DNA of 64,000 nucleotides from Corbicula japonica. Lineage: Eukaryota; Mollusca; Bivalvia; Venerida; Cyrenidae. Shown here in pieces: positions 1 through 11,599 of this stretch; position 1 is the stretch's first letter; each line of letters starts with the position of its first letter. The position numbers and the translations under genes are program-made. The notes under the pieces are model-generated. The model had not been told where the DNA came from, made no database searches, and was given only the letters and a program-made list of their open reading frames with translations. The DNA lies in assembly GCA_038501625.1 (NCBI GenBank), contig JAZAYU010000266.1, positions 248,001 to 312,000 of the forward strand, in the 5' to 3' direction.

Positions 1-146
1 TGTGCATGCATACTCAGGTGACGATGACTCTAGAAACTTGCTTTCAATATCCTTGTATTCCGAACTTTGCTTGTCGAGCGTCACAACTCTTAATTTCCCA
101 CCTTTCATGTCATCCCAGTTGTGGGGTTCCTCACAAACAAAGCTAC
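1..146 (-). CDS. PARP14-like gene, exon 26: start of ART (PARP) catalytic domain, cut by window edge
   Basis: Encodes SFVCEEPHNWDDM, then VVTLDKQSSEYKDIESKF and LESSSPEYA. This is the P-x-N-W and S-x-E-Y..F opening that precedes the catalytic fold in PARP10/14/15-type enzymes. The NAD-binding H-Y-[I/L/Y] triad lies outside the window, so catalytic competence cannot be judged. Confidence 0.85.
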
Positions 147-564
147 CTATGAGTAAATTGAAGCGTAAATAATCATAATTACTATAATAAGCTTGCGACA
201 CACAAAACAACAATATATTAATATGTGTTACAGTTGAATTAAATTACTACTGTACCAGAAGTTATGTTCACAGTCACGTAGTCTTTAATCTCAGCAACAC
301 GTAGCTAATACATTTCAGAAGTTGTCTCAAATTTTATAATAATAATTAGTACGAATAATTATTTAAGCTTTTAATGCCAGTAAGAATGAATCATATTCCA
401 TGTTTCTAGAGGTGCACCGTATTTATTGTCTAAAATTATTGACACAAGTGGCGTTAAGACACATGTCGATTGAGTGAATCGATTATTTTGCTGTAATTGC
501 TGTGGTGCATTTAGATAGATAAGGATGGAACTTTGAAAGCAACCGAACACAACAAATATGAAAA

Positions 565-760
565 TATTGCAGGCTAGGTTTGATTGAGAATGTTCATAGG
601 CAGTATTGGCAATGCATATTACTGCCCACGCCGCCTAGCCCCGGGTTGGAGTGCAACTTAACATTTATACCGATAAACAGTTCATTTTCGATCCATTCTA
701 AACGATGGTATGCATATGGAGGTGAATTAAATTAAATAAAATATGACGGTTAACTCAGAT
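565..760 (+). repeat. Family B dispersed repeat copy
   Basis: Shares the core GTTTGATTGAG.(C/A).TGTTCATGGGC, ATGCATATTACTGCCCACGC and CGCCTAGCCCCGGGTTG with copies at 7.5, 13.3-13.8, 37.6-38.0, 45.9, 47.0 and 47.9 kb. Noncoding and unclassified. Confidence 0.8.
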
Positions 761-1304
761 AAATTCTGTGTAAAACATATTCATTTTGTTTATTTTTTAT
801 TTAAATTTTAAATCTTTGTTTTAAAAGTAAATATTGCAAAACTGATCACTTCAGCAAACATAGGGAAATAAGTTTATAAACATAGTTACTTAAAGAAACA
901 AGAAACGCAACTTCTTTAAGCACAAACTATGTTTCGTATTAAAGGAAGATGCGTTTCTAAATTCTTTCAGCGTACACAACTGTGTTGACGACAGGTCGAC
1001 ACTACATTGCATCCTCTTTTTCTAATTGAAAAATAAACGACTCTGCAAATTTATGCGAGAATAAGATAAAACACATGATTGGTGTGATGGGTGTTAGGAG
1101 AGAAGAACTAAGCGATGTTGTTTGCTAGATTTATAATTGAAGTGATGTATATATAGAAATCAAAAGGTGTTTATATAATGGTCAGTGGGCAGTGCTTAAC
1201 AGATGTAATAATATAGATTAGCAAATAAGCTTACGTTAAGCATCTGTCAATAATCTAACAATGAATTTTTCGTCAATAGGCGTTAAAAATTCAAAGTAAC
1301 ATAC

Positions 1305-1408
1305 TATTTACATAATCGCGACGAAGCACCCTAGCAGTATCGCCTGGATCACTTTGGGGATATTCTTCCATTTTCTCAAAGTCGATGACGTATGGCTCAC
1401 CATCTTCA
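1305..1408 (-). CDS. PARP14-like gene, exon 25: WWE domain, C-terminal part
   Basis: Phase 2 in, phase 1 out. SEDGEPYVIDFEKMEEYPQ ends with ARVLRRDYVNS, the typical WWE close (I-D-F, then R-R). The acceptor TTACTTCTCAG is good. Two donors are possible; GTATGT at 1304 fits the phase of exon 26, and GTAAAT at 1311 does not. A GAAA/GATA microsatellite starts 32 bp upstream in the intron. Confidence 0.78.
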
Positions 1409-1439
1409 CTGAGAAGTAAAGTAGTCTATAAATTAATAT

Positions 1440-1600
<161 letters not shown>

Positions 1601-1998
1601 TAATTAAAGAACGAAAACAAGAAAGAAAGAAATATAGAACGCAAGTATGAACAAAAGAACGATAACGTTTTGAAAAATGTTCACTAAGATGCAAATAATC
1701 TTTTATTTGCATTCTTTTATTTTAAACGTTTAATTCCTTTATTAAATGTATGTTTCCATGGGACATATCGTGCATGTACCAGAGTCGAAAATGGCTGAGT
1801 GATCATCACTTATTCTATTATACTAAATATATTTATTTATATTTACATGTACCTATCGTCGTAAGGATGATGTGCCATACATCATTCGTATAACAAATGT
1901 AATGTTTATGCTTGACAGCTGTTTCAACAAAACACAACCTTAAACTACCTAAAGGGAACTACTTAAACTACCTTTACACGAAAGTAACCAACTTAAAA

Positions 1999-3093
1999 CA
2001 CATTGATGATTTATTGAATATTCATAATAACTATTCGCCACATCTAGTTAATAAAATTTATCCTAACGAACTATAACTTAATAAAGCGAACACTTCAAAC
2101 AAATCTAAATCTTTCAGTTGAAAACTGTTACGTTATTACTAAAATATATGACAAAAGAGATGATTTTATTTTCAATATTAAAGTAAATTTTCCGTTTTTA
2201 GTCGGCTATGTTCCTCTTGCAACATATTAGTGAGTTTATATCTCACAGCTTGTTCGCTTTTCTAGTGCTTGTAATGATGTTAAAGATTTCAATGAATGCA
2301 ATCTCTGCATAAATGAAAAAAAAATAAACGAGGTTATCGGTATAACAAATTAAGGAAAACCTTTTGCAAGTTTTATCGCCGATACCCAGTTTTTATTGTT
2401 TAAAATCACTATTGCAACAGGTATTTTACAGCCATTTTAAAGGAGTTTTAATCTATAAACTTAAGAAAATAAAAGGCAATGTTAATTTCCCCACGTTATT
2501 CGTAAAAATGTTTCTGTAAATTCAAAAAGAAAGGTTACCAACATGAAATTCTAAAGCGCTCTGCATGCCTGGTGATTAACCCATCTACATTTAATCGTTA
2601 TGCTTTCCTCTTTGGTTGCACGACTCTGGCAGGGGTTAAAGAGTTTATGGGTAAATCTTGTAAAAGAACCTAGAATCACGATTTGTTTCTTTTATCCCTG
2701 TCATCGTTTTCTTGCTGATTTGACGTCAGGTATTTGGTCTCGGTAGTACCTGCTCTTTTGCTTTGCAATGTTATAAGCTTCTTGTGTTTCATATATTTGT
2801 GTTCTTTTGCATGCAACATCTGATATGTAGGTTGGAGTTATTTCACCAAGACAACTTGTAATTGTTTGTTGATATAAGAATCGGTTGGGGCAAGTATGAG
2901 GTTGGAACGCCCTTGTTTTACCACTGACCGTTCCAAGGCGGTAATCCCAAGGGTTCTCTTATTCGTTAATTGTTTGTGGTGTCTTATTTGAAATTAATAT
3001 TTTATTAAACCAATGCTCTCTTTCCTCTCAATTGTTTCGCTGCGTGGTGATGCTGTGTTTTCTGTGTGTGGCGATTTCTGATATGCATATTTC
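1999..3093 (+). mobile_element. Family A retroelement, decayed RT 3' part plus 3' tail
   Basis: Nucleotide similarity to the better copy at 51,030-52,696: the region after the RT YLDD box (YPNELxLNKANTS, then IYDKRDDF and FPF), the SACLVINPST-like end, and the complete noncoding tail ending in CTGATATGCATATTTCAC. Several stops and frameshifts make it nonfunctional. It keeps about 180 bp (2,370-2,560) that the 51-kb copy has lost. Confidence 0.8.
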
Positions 3094-3339
3094 ACTATTT
3101 TTGAACATTTATTATAGTCTTATAGCACTAAACATATCCTTGTTTGGTAATTTGTAAACTGAATTTGATGTCGTGTTTCTAATTTTAACATGCGCTAGTA
3201 TATTCAATGTGGTATCAAACAAGGTAAAGCTCTGGTCTATTAACTGACACAGTGTAAACGCTGATAGTGTGAGACACAGACCGTTTCTTTTGCATGAATG
3301 CTACAGATTGTGTGTTTATTTAATTGAAATGTACATACC

Positions 3340-3670
3340 ATTACGTGATAGCGATACATATTGGATGCGAGAATTGCCGTTACGGTGCGGGTTCGAACCC
3401 AGAAAGATGCAATGTATTTGAGATTCACAGTAACTAAGCGTTATTTGTGCATTGTAGCGGCTGTAAAAAGTCTCTCCGTACATATAGTCAGTACTGTTAT
3501 CAGTGAAATAACCCGTTACCGATGGCATGCAGTGATGATAACGTATATCAGGGATATATGATGAACCTTTTTGGGGGTTGTCCAGGCTAGCTCAGTTGCT
3601 TGCTTGTCAGAATGTCAGGGCTAGGCGCTGTCGCCGTGACGCTGTGGGTTCGCTCACATGTACAGGCAAT
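3340..3670 (+). mobile_element. tRNA-derived SINE fragments
   Basis: The part at 3,585-3,660 has an A-box-like GGCTAGCTCAGTTGC and a B-box-like GTGGGTTCGCTC spaced as in a tRNA gene. At 3,380-3,400 there is a second B box, GGGTTCGAACCC. The flank GCAGTGATGATAACGTATAT also occurs (reverse strand) next to the SINE pair at 46.6-46.96 kb. No full cloverleaf is evident, so it is not called a tRNA gene. Confidence 0.6.
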
Positions 3671-3960
3671 ATCATTATCAATCTAATAGAAGTATTTAAG
3701 ATTAATTATTGTTCGATCAATATCTTTAGTGACAAACAAGAAATGCGCATGACTCTGCATAACTGGTCTGCACGACCGTAGGAATGTTTATGTTGTAGTG
3801 TGGCCACTATAATATATGATGACCTACATTTACCAGCGTAATCAATTTTGGATAACAATATCAATAGATGAATAAACTAATGAAAGGTTGAAGCAAGATG
3901 TGACACATTTGACAATCACAAATTAAGCGTCAATCAAGGTAACATGTTTCATGAACTTGC

Positions 3961-4125
3961 CTGTAGTACGTAAACGCTTGATCTTTTTTCTTGTAAGCTC
4001 GTTCAATACGTATATTCAGAGTTTTCTCATAAGGTTCGACGTCCTCACTATCTTCACCAACTATGATAACGAACCACTGGACCACGTGCACCATCAAGTT
4101 CATCTCTGACACATCTTTCAGGAAA
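3961..4125 (-). CDS. PARP14-like gene, exon 24: WWE domain, first part (GC donor)
   Basis: Phase 2-2. FLKDVSEMNLMVHVVQWFV enters the WWE domain (V-Q-W-F signature), followed by VEPYEKTLNIRIERAYKKK. The 5' splice site reads AG|GCAAGT, the classic non-canonical GC donor. Using it gives matching phase with exon 25, whereas the nearest GT (GTTCAT) does not. WWE domains bind ADP-ribose or iso-ADP-ribose. Confidence 0.78.
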
Positions 4126-4395
4126 CTTAGAAAACATGTAATCGTTAAACTCGATACACTTTTATTGTTATCTTATAATTATAGCACAATTTTACAATCA
4201 ATGGCATTTCTGCAGGCAAATTCAATCGTGTTAGTTTACGCGTATAATACAATTTATAACCTCATTTGAACAATTGTACATAACACACATTAACACCTAT
4301 ATTTTAACACACATTTAAATAGAAATTGGCAAGCTTGTTTTATGTTGTTCAATAAGTATACTGACTGAATAGGTACAATATTCGAAACCACTTAC

Positions 4396-4520
4396 GTGTG
4401 TACTATATCTGACGTAACATGTATATTATCTTTGATTCCAGTTATTTTGATATGAGGTATGTCTCTGTCAATTTCAACATGAATCTTACGCTGTCGTATC
4501 ATGCACTCTAACTCGTGCAC
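4396..4520 (-). CDS. PARP14-like gene, exon 23: end of the KH-like unit
   Basis: Phase 0 in, phase 2 out. VHELECMIRQRKIHVEIDRD then HIKITGIKDNIHV continues the KH-like unit of exon 22 in frame. The acceptor TTGGCACAG and donor AC|GTAAGTGG are strong. The preceding intron (9.5 kb) is the largest in the window and holds the mariner and the tandem-core element. Confidence 0.78.
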
Positions 4521-4901
4521 CTGTGCCAAAGAATGAAATAAAGTTTATTTCACCAACATTCTATAACTGTTTCTGTTGGAACATGTTAAAAAACCACACA
4601 AATAAATTTACCTAGTGTTTTCCTCTTTATTAGTCCAAAAAAAACCCCAACATTTTTTACATGCAAACAAGTATTTATAATTAAGACAATAACAAATAAA
4701 TAAGAAATGTCTTGAAAACAGATAAACGGCTTTGATATAAAAGTTTTGCAGGTATACGAAATTAAAAAAAATGTTGCCGACAAATCCACTCAGCCTCGGA
4801 TTTCGATAAAAGTAAATGCCTTAAATTTACTTATAAATAAAAAAAACGTAACAACAAAGAAATTTACCTTTAACTTTATCTTCTATGTAAAATATTTAAA
4901 A

Positions 4902-5260
4902 GTATACGTGTGTATTATTATAACGTTAGTGTCATTACTACATTTAATACACCATTTTTAATGTATACGTGTGAATTATTATAACATAAGTGTCATTACT
5001 ACATTAAATACATCATTTTTTATGTATACATGTGAATTATTTTAACATAAATGTCATTACTACATTTAATACACCATTTTAAATGTATACGTGTGAAGTA
5101 TTATAACGTAAGTGTCTTTACTACATTTAATACACCATTTTAAATGTATACGTGTGAAGTATTATAACGTAGGTGTCATTACTACATTTAATACACCATT
5201 TTAAATGTATACGTGTGAAGTATTATGACGTAAGTGTCATTACTACATTTAATACACCAT
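4902..5260. repeat. 61-bp minisatellite, about 5.9 copies
   Basis: GTATACGTGTG (or GTATACATGTG) recurs at 4902, 4963, 5024, 5085, 5146 and 5207, exactly 61 bp apart. Each unit also has TGTCATTACTACATT(T/A)AATAC. Units differ by few substitutions, without indels. Confidence 0.97.
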
Positions 5261-5264
5261 AGAC

Positions 5265-6255
5265 AATTTGAGCAATTGAACGTTACTCCATCGTGAACAT
5301 GTCAATCTTGCCTGACAGGTTCTTATTAGATTTATTTTATGCGCTTGCACGCTGTTCTTTTACGCTGTCGTGTATTTAATAGATTTGCTAGATGCCAGTT
5401 GTATCCTTTACTGGTTTGTTCTTTAAGAGACAGATAGCAGACAAGTACATTCCTAGCGGAAACTATACACGCCGTAGAAAGGAAAGTTACACAGGGATAC
5501 TTATAACTACCAATAGGCTTACTAACAAATTATGAAAAGCCTAAACTTACTGACAAAATATGAATGCATGAATTTTAAGTAGTACAGTATTAAGGACAGA
5601 ATTCGAACAAACAAAATTTTCAAGATCAGAAACACACTTCCGAAATTGTCAGGCTTCAGCCAATTTAGTTTTTCTGCACATTTCTCAAAGGTAGTCTACT
5701 AAAACTTTTTACACCTAAACCAACTAAACAGTATCATCTTTCTAATAAAAAGTCGTAATTTAATAATAAATTATATCTGCCCTCAATAAAGAAATAATAA
5801 AGCATTAAAATCGGTTCCGTTGCATGTTATTTTGCATTTGGCCCTGTTTTTCATTCGTTATTTTCAATATACAGATTTAAACGTTTAGCCAGCCTACCAA
5901 AACTATAAGATATGTCACAACATTAAAAATAAGATTAGTGATTGATTGTTGCGGTTTAATGACTACGCATGTGAGAACCATAACGAATGGTGTATCGGTT
6001 CTGTGAGGTGGACATTGTATATTTACAACGACTTGCAGTTGTAATCTTGAATCTTCGAAGTAACTCATGAAATGTCTCGTTAAACTTAAAGAAACCGGAA
6101 ATTAATTACAGAAAATTCAATAATTCTTGGCGAAGATAAACGTTTGTTAAGGCGTACACAAAAGATACGTCCAAGAACCATGTATATCGTGGTTAAGATA
6201 TTGAGGAAATTCAGAAGTTCCACTAGGGTTTGTTCGGAATTCTGCTAATGAATAG
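5265..6255. other. Intron sequence, nothing recognised
   Basis: AT-rich intron between exons 22 and 23. I saw no coding similarity, tandem structure or TIR. Confidence 0.6.
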
Positions 6256-6263
6256 GCAAACTA

Positions 6264-7282
6264 CGAGGTACAGTCAGAAAGTTCCCGGACTGGTCCTTTT
6301 AAACAAATTATTGACGTCGGATCCTCATAAAATTTAGCATGCATGTGTTTCTATTTAAATCTAATATCAACAGCTATGAAAAAGTAGGGTTGAACAAGTA
6401 TTTGAATTTATTTTTTCACATTTAGCATGTCCACAACCATAATACGGAGCACTTCAGAATTTGCCTTATTTTGCAATGAGATGACTACATTCTTTTTGCA
6501 GTTTCTCAAAATAACAGCACCAAGACGTCTTTACTTTTCCGCACGACATCAACGGAACGTTACTAGCAAACAATTACAAAATTTTAGCGTGATCGGCTGA
6601 AGTATCGCCATTTTGTGAAGTATAATTTCCGCCGTGTTAAAATTCTGAAGCAAGAAAATGACAACGTTAATTGAACGTACGGAGCAGTGGACAGTAATTA
6701 AATTCTCTGCGATGTCTTGTATGACCCCGACTGATACTTGGAAATTCATGAAACAGAAGGATGGTGTTATTAATTGTTCCAGGACTCTTGTGTTTGAGTG
6801 GCACAAACGTTTCCGGAAAGGTAGGGCGGATATTGAGGATAATGCGCGAAGCGGAAGGCCGGGAAATGATACGCGCATAGTCAAAAAGATTAAGGACGTC
6901 CTGGCAACTGATCGGCGCAATTCTCTAGATGATATTGCTTACACTGTCGGGCTGTGTCATGGTCTGTTCATAAAATAGTGACCCAGGACTTGAACATGAA
7001 TAATGTATGTGCGCGCTGGGTTCCTCGTCTGCTGACAGATGAAATGAAAACAACCCTTGCAAACGTCATATGAACGTCACGACCTCGCGGAAGTGCTCCG
7101 TACATGACATAGTGGGCTATTCTAATGGATCAGAAAACATGTTTATGTTTGTATATTTTACATATATTTATATGTTCTTGCAGTGGAATAGTTATATTTT
7201 TATGTCATATATTTAATTACTGAATCGTACGGAAAATAAAAAAGATATCATGACAGTCCTGGAACTTTTTGACTGTACCTCG
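6264..7282 (+). mobile_element. mariner-like DNA transposon, internally deleted
   Basis: Terminal inverted repeats start CGAGGTACAGTCAGAAAGTT and match the right end at 21 of 22 positions. TA dinucleotides flank both ends (6262-6263, 7283-7284). The length, 1,019 bp, is below the usual ~1.3 kb. The left half encodes a mariner helix-turn-helix region (see next entry). Most of the catalytic region is missing, so the copy cannot move by itself. Confidence 0.88.
6658..7090 (+). pseudogene. mariner transposase N-terminal remnant
   Basis: A 106-codon open stretch has ERTEQWTVIKF, VFEWHKRFRKGRADIEDN and RSGRPG, the paired HTH domain and linker of mariner transposases. After a stop at 6,976, similarity continues in broken frames (VTQDLNMNNVCARWVPRLLT-like), then ends. 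The catalytic D,D residues are absent. Confidence 0.85.
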
Positions 7283-7289
7283 TACTTCT

Positions 7290-7500
7290 TTATGGAAAAT
7301 ATGATCGACATTACAACTAAACGTTATAGGATGTCGAATGCAGGCTCTTTCAGGAAATTTCAAGAGTCGAGTCAAACGGTCATCTCCTGGGTCAAATGGA
7401 ACCCCAGTATTCGGATGAAAAAATTAACACTGTTTGTGACACACATACTTGTTTCGAAGATTAATAAACAGATGTACAGGAAACTTTAAATGCCACCGAC
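7290..7500. repeat. Short dispersed repeat shared with 57.6 kb
   Basis: CATCTCC(T/C)(G/A)GGTCAAATGGAAC, with flanking AAGAGTC, occurs here and at about 57,640. Class unknown. Confidence 0.5.
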
Positions 7501-7519
7501 ATGACAATTATGAAAGTAA

Positions 7520-7695
7520 TGCGGGCTTGGTTTGATTGAGCCTGTTCATGGGCAGACATGGAAATGCATATATCTGCGCACGCCGCCTAGCCTCGGCTTG
7601 AGCGCAAGTAAATATTTACACCAGTAAAAAGTACAATTTTGATCCATCACAAACGATGGAATGAATATGGTGGTAATGATGGAACCTTTTATGCA
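7520..7695 (+). repeat. Family B dispersed repeat copy
   Basis: Contains GGTTTGATTGAGCCTGTTC, ATGGAAATGCATAT and the CGCCTAGCC core, ending near CGATGGAATGAATATGG as the other + copies do. Confidence 0.8.
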
Positions 7696-7794
7696 GTATT
7701 TTATATTTACAACATTTCTAGATAACTAAAAGAATGCATCACATGCACAAACTAACAATTGACATAACTATGTCCAATCAGAAAAGCATTATTC

Positions 7795-8430
7795 AAACGA
7801 AAGGTTACCAATACTATATTATACAGCGCTCTACATTCGATCGTTATGATTACCTATTAGTTTGCACGACGGTGGCAGAGGTTTTAGAGCTGATGAAAAA
7901 GTGAAAAACGGTTATCAGGTATTGCCACATTCAGAAGAAAAAGCCCCAACACAACCAAGAAGAAGAGAAACAGAAATATTATAATTTGTAACAAGTGAAA
8001 TATGCACATCATGAATCGCCACATTCACAAATCACAGCCTCCCCACGCAGCGAAAAGAAGAGAGGAAAAGAATGCATGTGTTTATAAGTATGTCAAATTC
8101 AATAAGACACCACAAACAATTAACAAAAATAAGAACCTTTAGGGTTATCGCCTTGGAGCGGTCAGTGGCAAAATAAATGCCACTGGGGGTTTAAACCAGG
8201 TTCTAGGGTGCACCAACCTCATACCTGCCCAACAGGTTTTCATATCAACACACACGTCAATTGTCTTGGTGAAATCACTCCATTCCTCTTCAGCTCAACA
8301 ATGTTGCATGCAAAAGCACACAAACATAAAAAAAGTGAAATATGCATATCAGGAATCGCCACACTCACAAAACACAGTCTCCCCACGCAGCAAAAATGAA
8401 GAGAAGAAGAGAGAGAGCATTTCGTTATAC
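7795..8430 (-). mobile_element. Cluster of family A tail fragments
   Basis: A small + fragment (7,795-7,905; GGTTACCAAT to TTTGCACGACGGTGGCAG) is followed by minus-strand tails at 7,911-7,985, 8,003-8,330 and 8,331-8,427. The latter two begin GTGAAATATGCA(C/T)ATCA, the reverse of the family's fixed 3' end. At least three insertion or rearrangement events are needed. Confidence 0.75.
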
Positions 8431-8480
8431 GAGTAAGTATGTATAAAACAAGCTAGAATTTGGTGTTCCGCGGAACACAT

Positions 8481-9894
8481 GTGTCGCCTGTCTGCAAAAT
8501 GTTGAAATGTAGGCCTATGTTTAATCATTAATGATAAAAAGTTTAATTCAAATTGATTGCAATACTACACTAAAATTTGGTGTTCCACGGAACACACGTC
8601 ACCTTAATTGCATTCGAAAGGGGCTTAACTAAAAATGGTGAAATCTGAGTTATCATTCTTGTATTCACGAATGGCTATTTGCATGCAGATTATATATAAT
8701 TATATTCCAAGTATTAGGTAAAAAAGAAAAGCACTTTCAAATTAATAGGCAACATAAAGTTAAATTTTAAAGTTGCATTTGAAAGGGGCATAACTCATAA
8801 AATATTTAAACAGAAGTTATAATTCTTGTTGCCACTTGAAGGTGTTGTTCTTGAAAATGATATATTCAGAGTATTAAATGAATAGAACAAGTACTTTAAA
8901 GTATATGCCACATTTTCATGTTAAAGTCTCCTCTGAAAGGGGCATTAGTAAAAAAATTGAAACAGGGGTAATCATTCTTGTTCACTGATAGCATTGTTCA
9001 TGATGATGATATATTCCCAGTATTAAATGAATAGGTCAAGTAATTTCGAAATTATATGTAAGATTAATGTTTCATGTTGAAGTTGCGTTTGAAAGGGGAT
9101 AACTAAAAACGTCAAACAGGTGTTATCATTCTTGTTGTAACCGATGTTGCTCATGATGATGATATTTTCCAAGTATGAAATGAATAGGAAAAGTTCTTTC
9201 AAAGTTATAGGCAACATTAAGTTAATGTTTAGGATGCATTTGAAAGGGGCATAACTCAAAAATAGTCAAACAGGAGTTATTATTCTTGTTGTAACCAATG
9301 TTGTTGTTCATGATGATGATACATTCCAAGTATGAAATGAATAGGACAAGTACTCAAAGTTATAGGCAACATTAATTTTCATGTTTAAGTTGCGTGTGAA
9401 AGGGGCATAACTCAAAAATAGTCAAACAAGAGTAACTGTTATCATTTTTGTTGTAACCGATGTTGTTCATAATGATGATATATTCCAAGTATAGTGAATA
9501 GGACAAGTACTTTCAAAGTAAAAGGAAACATTAAGTTTCATGTTAAAGTTGCATTTGAAAGGGGCATAACTCAAAAAAGTCAAACAGGAGTTATCATTCT
9601 TGTTGTAACCGATGTTGCTGTTCATGATGATGATATATTCCAAGTATGAAGTGAATAGGACAAGTACTTTCAAAGTTAAAAGCAACATTAAGTTTCATGT
9701 TAAAGTTGCATGTGAAAGGGCCATAACTCAAATATATTCAAACAAGAGTTATCATTCTTCTTGTAACCGATGTTGGTTTTCATGATGATGATATATTCCA
9801 AGTATTAAGTAAATAGGACAAGTACTTTCAAAGTTAAAGGCAACGGTAAGGACAATAGGATCCCTATGTGTCTACCTGCTATCGCAGGCGACAC
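8481..9894. mobile_element. TIR-bounded element with ~156-bp tandem core (pearl-like)
   Basis: The outer ends are an inverted pair, GTGTCGCCTG (8481) and CAGGCGACAC (ends 9894). Inside, GAAAGGGGCATAACTCA-type motifs recur at 8616, 8781, 8933, 9091, 9242, 9398, 9557 and 9713 (spacing 151-165 bp). Each is followed by CAAACAGG, TTATCATTCTTGTTG and CATGATGATGATATATTCCA. Bivalve 'pearl' elements are known to carry ~160-bp tandem cores between short inverted repeats; family assignment is inference. No ORF of note. Confidence 0.75.
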
Positions 9895-9895
9895 A

Positions 9896-10915
9896 AAAAG
9901 CTTATAGCAATGCAAAGCAAAAGGGCGGGTACTCAATGATCTTACCAAGACCAGAGCTTTTGGAGTCAAATCAGCAAGAACACGATGATAGGGATAAAAG
10001 AAACAAATCGAGTTTCTAGGTTACAAGATTTTCCCATAAACCTTCATAAACTCGTAAACACAAGCTATCGTCGTGCAACCAAAGAGGTAAGCATAATGAT
10101 CAACTGTAGATGGGTTAATCACCAGGCCCTTCGGAGCGCTGTAGAATATCACGTTGGTAACCTTTCTTTTAAAATTTACATATGGTTTTTACGAATAATC
10201 GAGAGAAATGTGCATTGCTTTTTATCTTACAAATTTACAAACTAAATCTCCATAAAAACAGGATGAGAAATACCTTTTGCTAATAGGGATTTTAAACTGC
10301 GTCTGTATTTTTGAATTAAATCTGGGTATCGGCGATAAAACTTGCAAACGGTTTACCTTAATTTGTGATACCGATAACCTTGTTTAATTTTTTTTCTGTT
10401 TTGCAAAAATTTTATTTATTGAAATCATTTACATCATTGCAAGCGCTAGAAAAGCAAATAAGCTGTGAGATATGAACCGCGTAAGATGTTGCAGGAACAT
10501 CGCCGTCTAAAAACGGAAACTTTACTATATTAAAATTAAAATCATCTCTTTTATCATAAATTTAAGTAGTGACTTTACCATTTTAACGGACATATTTAGA
10601 TCAAGAAAGTTTGATCGCATTTCTGAAGTGTTCGCTTTATTAAGCTGTAGTTCGTTAGGATAAATTTTATTAACCAGTGATGGAAAATGGTTATGATCTA
10701 TATTTAATAAATCATCAAGGTACATCGAGGTGCTGATAAGAGCTGTAATACTATCATCTTGATGTTCGGTAGCAAGAGATAACATAAATCTCTTTCGTAA
10801 CAGGATAAAAACAGACCAGCAACAAGTGGTGCACAATTAGTACCCATTCTCATTTCATGACCAATTTTAAAACAGACACCACCAACAATCAACAAAACTG
10901 ATAACCTGAGGGCTT
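9896..10915 (-). mobile_element. Family A retroelement, truncated and decayed RT copy
   Basis: Reading leftwards: RT parts TNCAPLVAGLFLSCYERDLCY, LDDLLNIDHNHFPSLVNKIYP and ELQLNKANTSEMRSN, then the region lost in the 51-kb copy, the LVINPST-like end, and the tail up to the TIR-bounded element. Broken by frameshifts. Its left end abuts the tandem-core element at 9894. Confidence 0.8.
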
Positions 10916-10916
10916 T

Positions 10917-11213
10917 AGAGGTTTATAGGGAAATCTTGTAAAAGAACCTCGAAGCTCGATCGGTAACTTTTATGTCATAGAGTAACTGAGTGGACTTTAA
11001 TTTCTCTGGTCTTGATAAGGTATTTTAGTACCGCCCCATTTTCTTTAGCATGCAACATGCATATGCAAACTTATTATGGCAAGTGTGAGGTTGGTGCACC
11101 CTAGAACCTAATTTAAACCTCCAGTTGCAAATTGATTGTCACTGACTGCGTCAACGCGGTTACCCCTTGGGTTCTCGTTTTCGTTAATTGTTTATAGTGT
11201 CTACAGTTTGTCA
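10917..11213 (+). mobile_element. Family A tail fragment, opposite orientation
   Basis: GGTTTATAGGGAAATCTTGTAAAAG through GGTTGGTGCACCCTAGAACC and CGTTAATTGTTTATAGTGTC. It lies head-to-head with the preceding minus-strand copy. Confidence 0.75.
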
Positions 11214-11599
11214 ACCAGTTCTGGATAATATTTTTATCTGTTGTCAAAAAAATAAAGCAATAATCTTAATTTTGTCTTTTATTTTTTTAGTAAGTATGTC
11301 TTACCAAATAGATGTTGCAATTATTTTAGTCTCCGCATGTGTTTACTTTCACAAATGTAGCAGTTATTTATAGACTAATTTTAATAAGACATTCCGAATA
11401 AAAAATCGTGGGACATTCATGTGTTTTTGACTGTCAGAAATGACAGCTGTGTATTACACAATAACATAATTATGCAATAAGTTGGTACTTTTTTATTAAC
11501 CTGTTATCTAAAGAAGTAAAACACATCGACACCACAAATTTAATTGCATATCCCTCAGGTGTTGCACTAAGTGCATCTGATATAACATTAATTAAAAGT

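Noticed and set aside
9023..9688. Minus-strand ORFs of 73-78 codons with similar sequences
   Set aside because: They are frames through the 156-bp tandem repeats.
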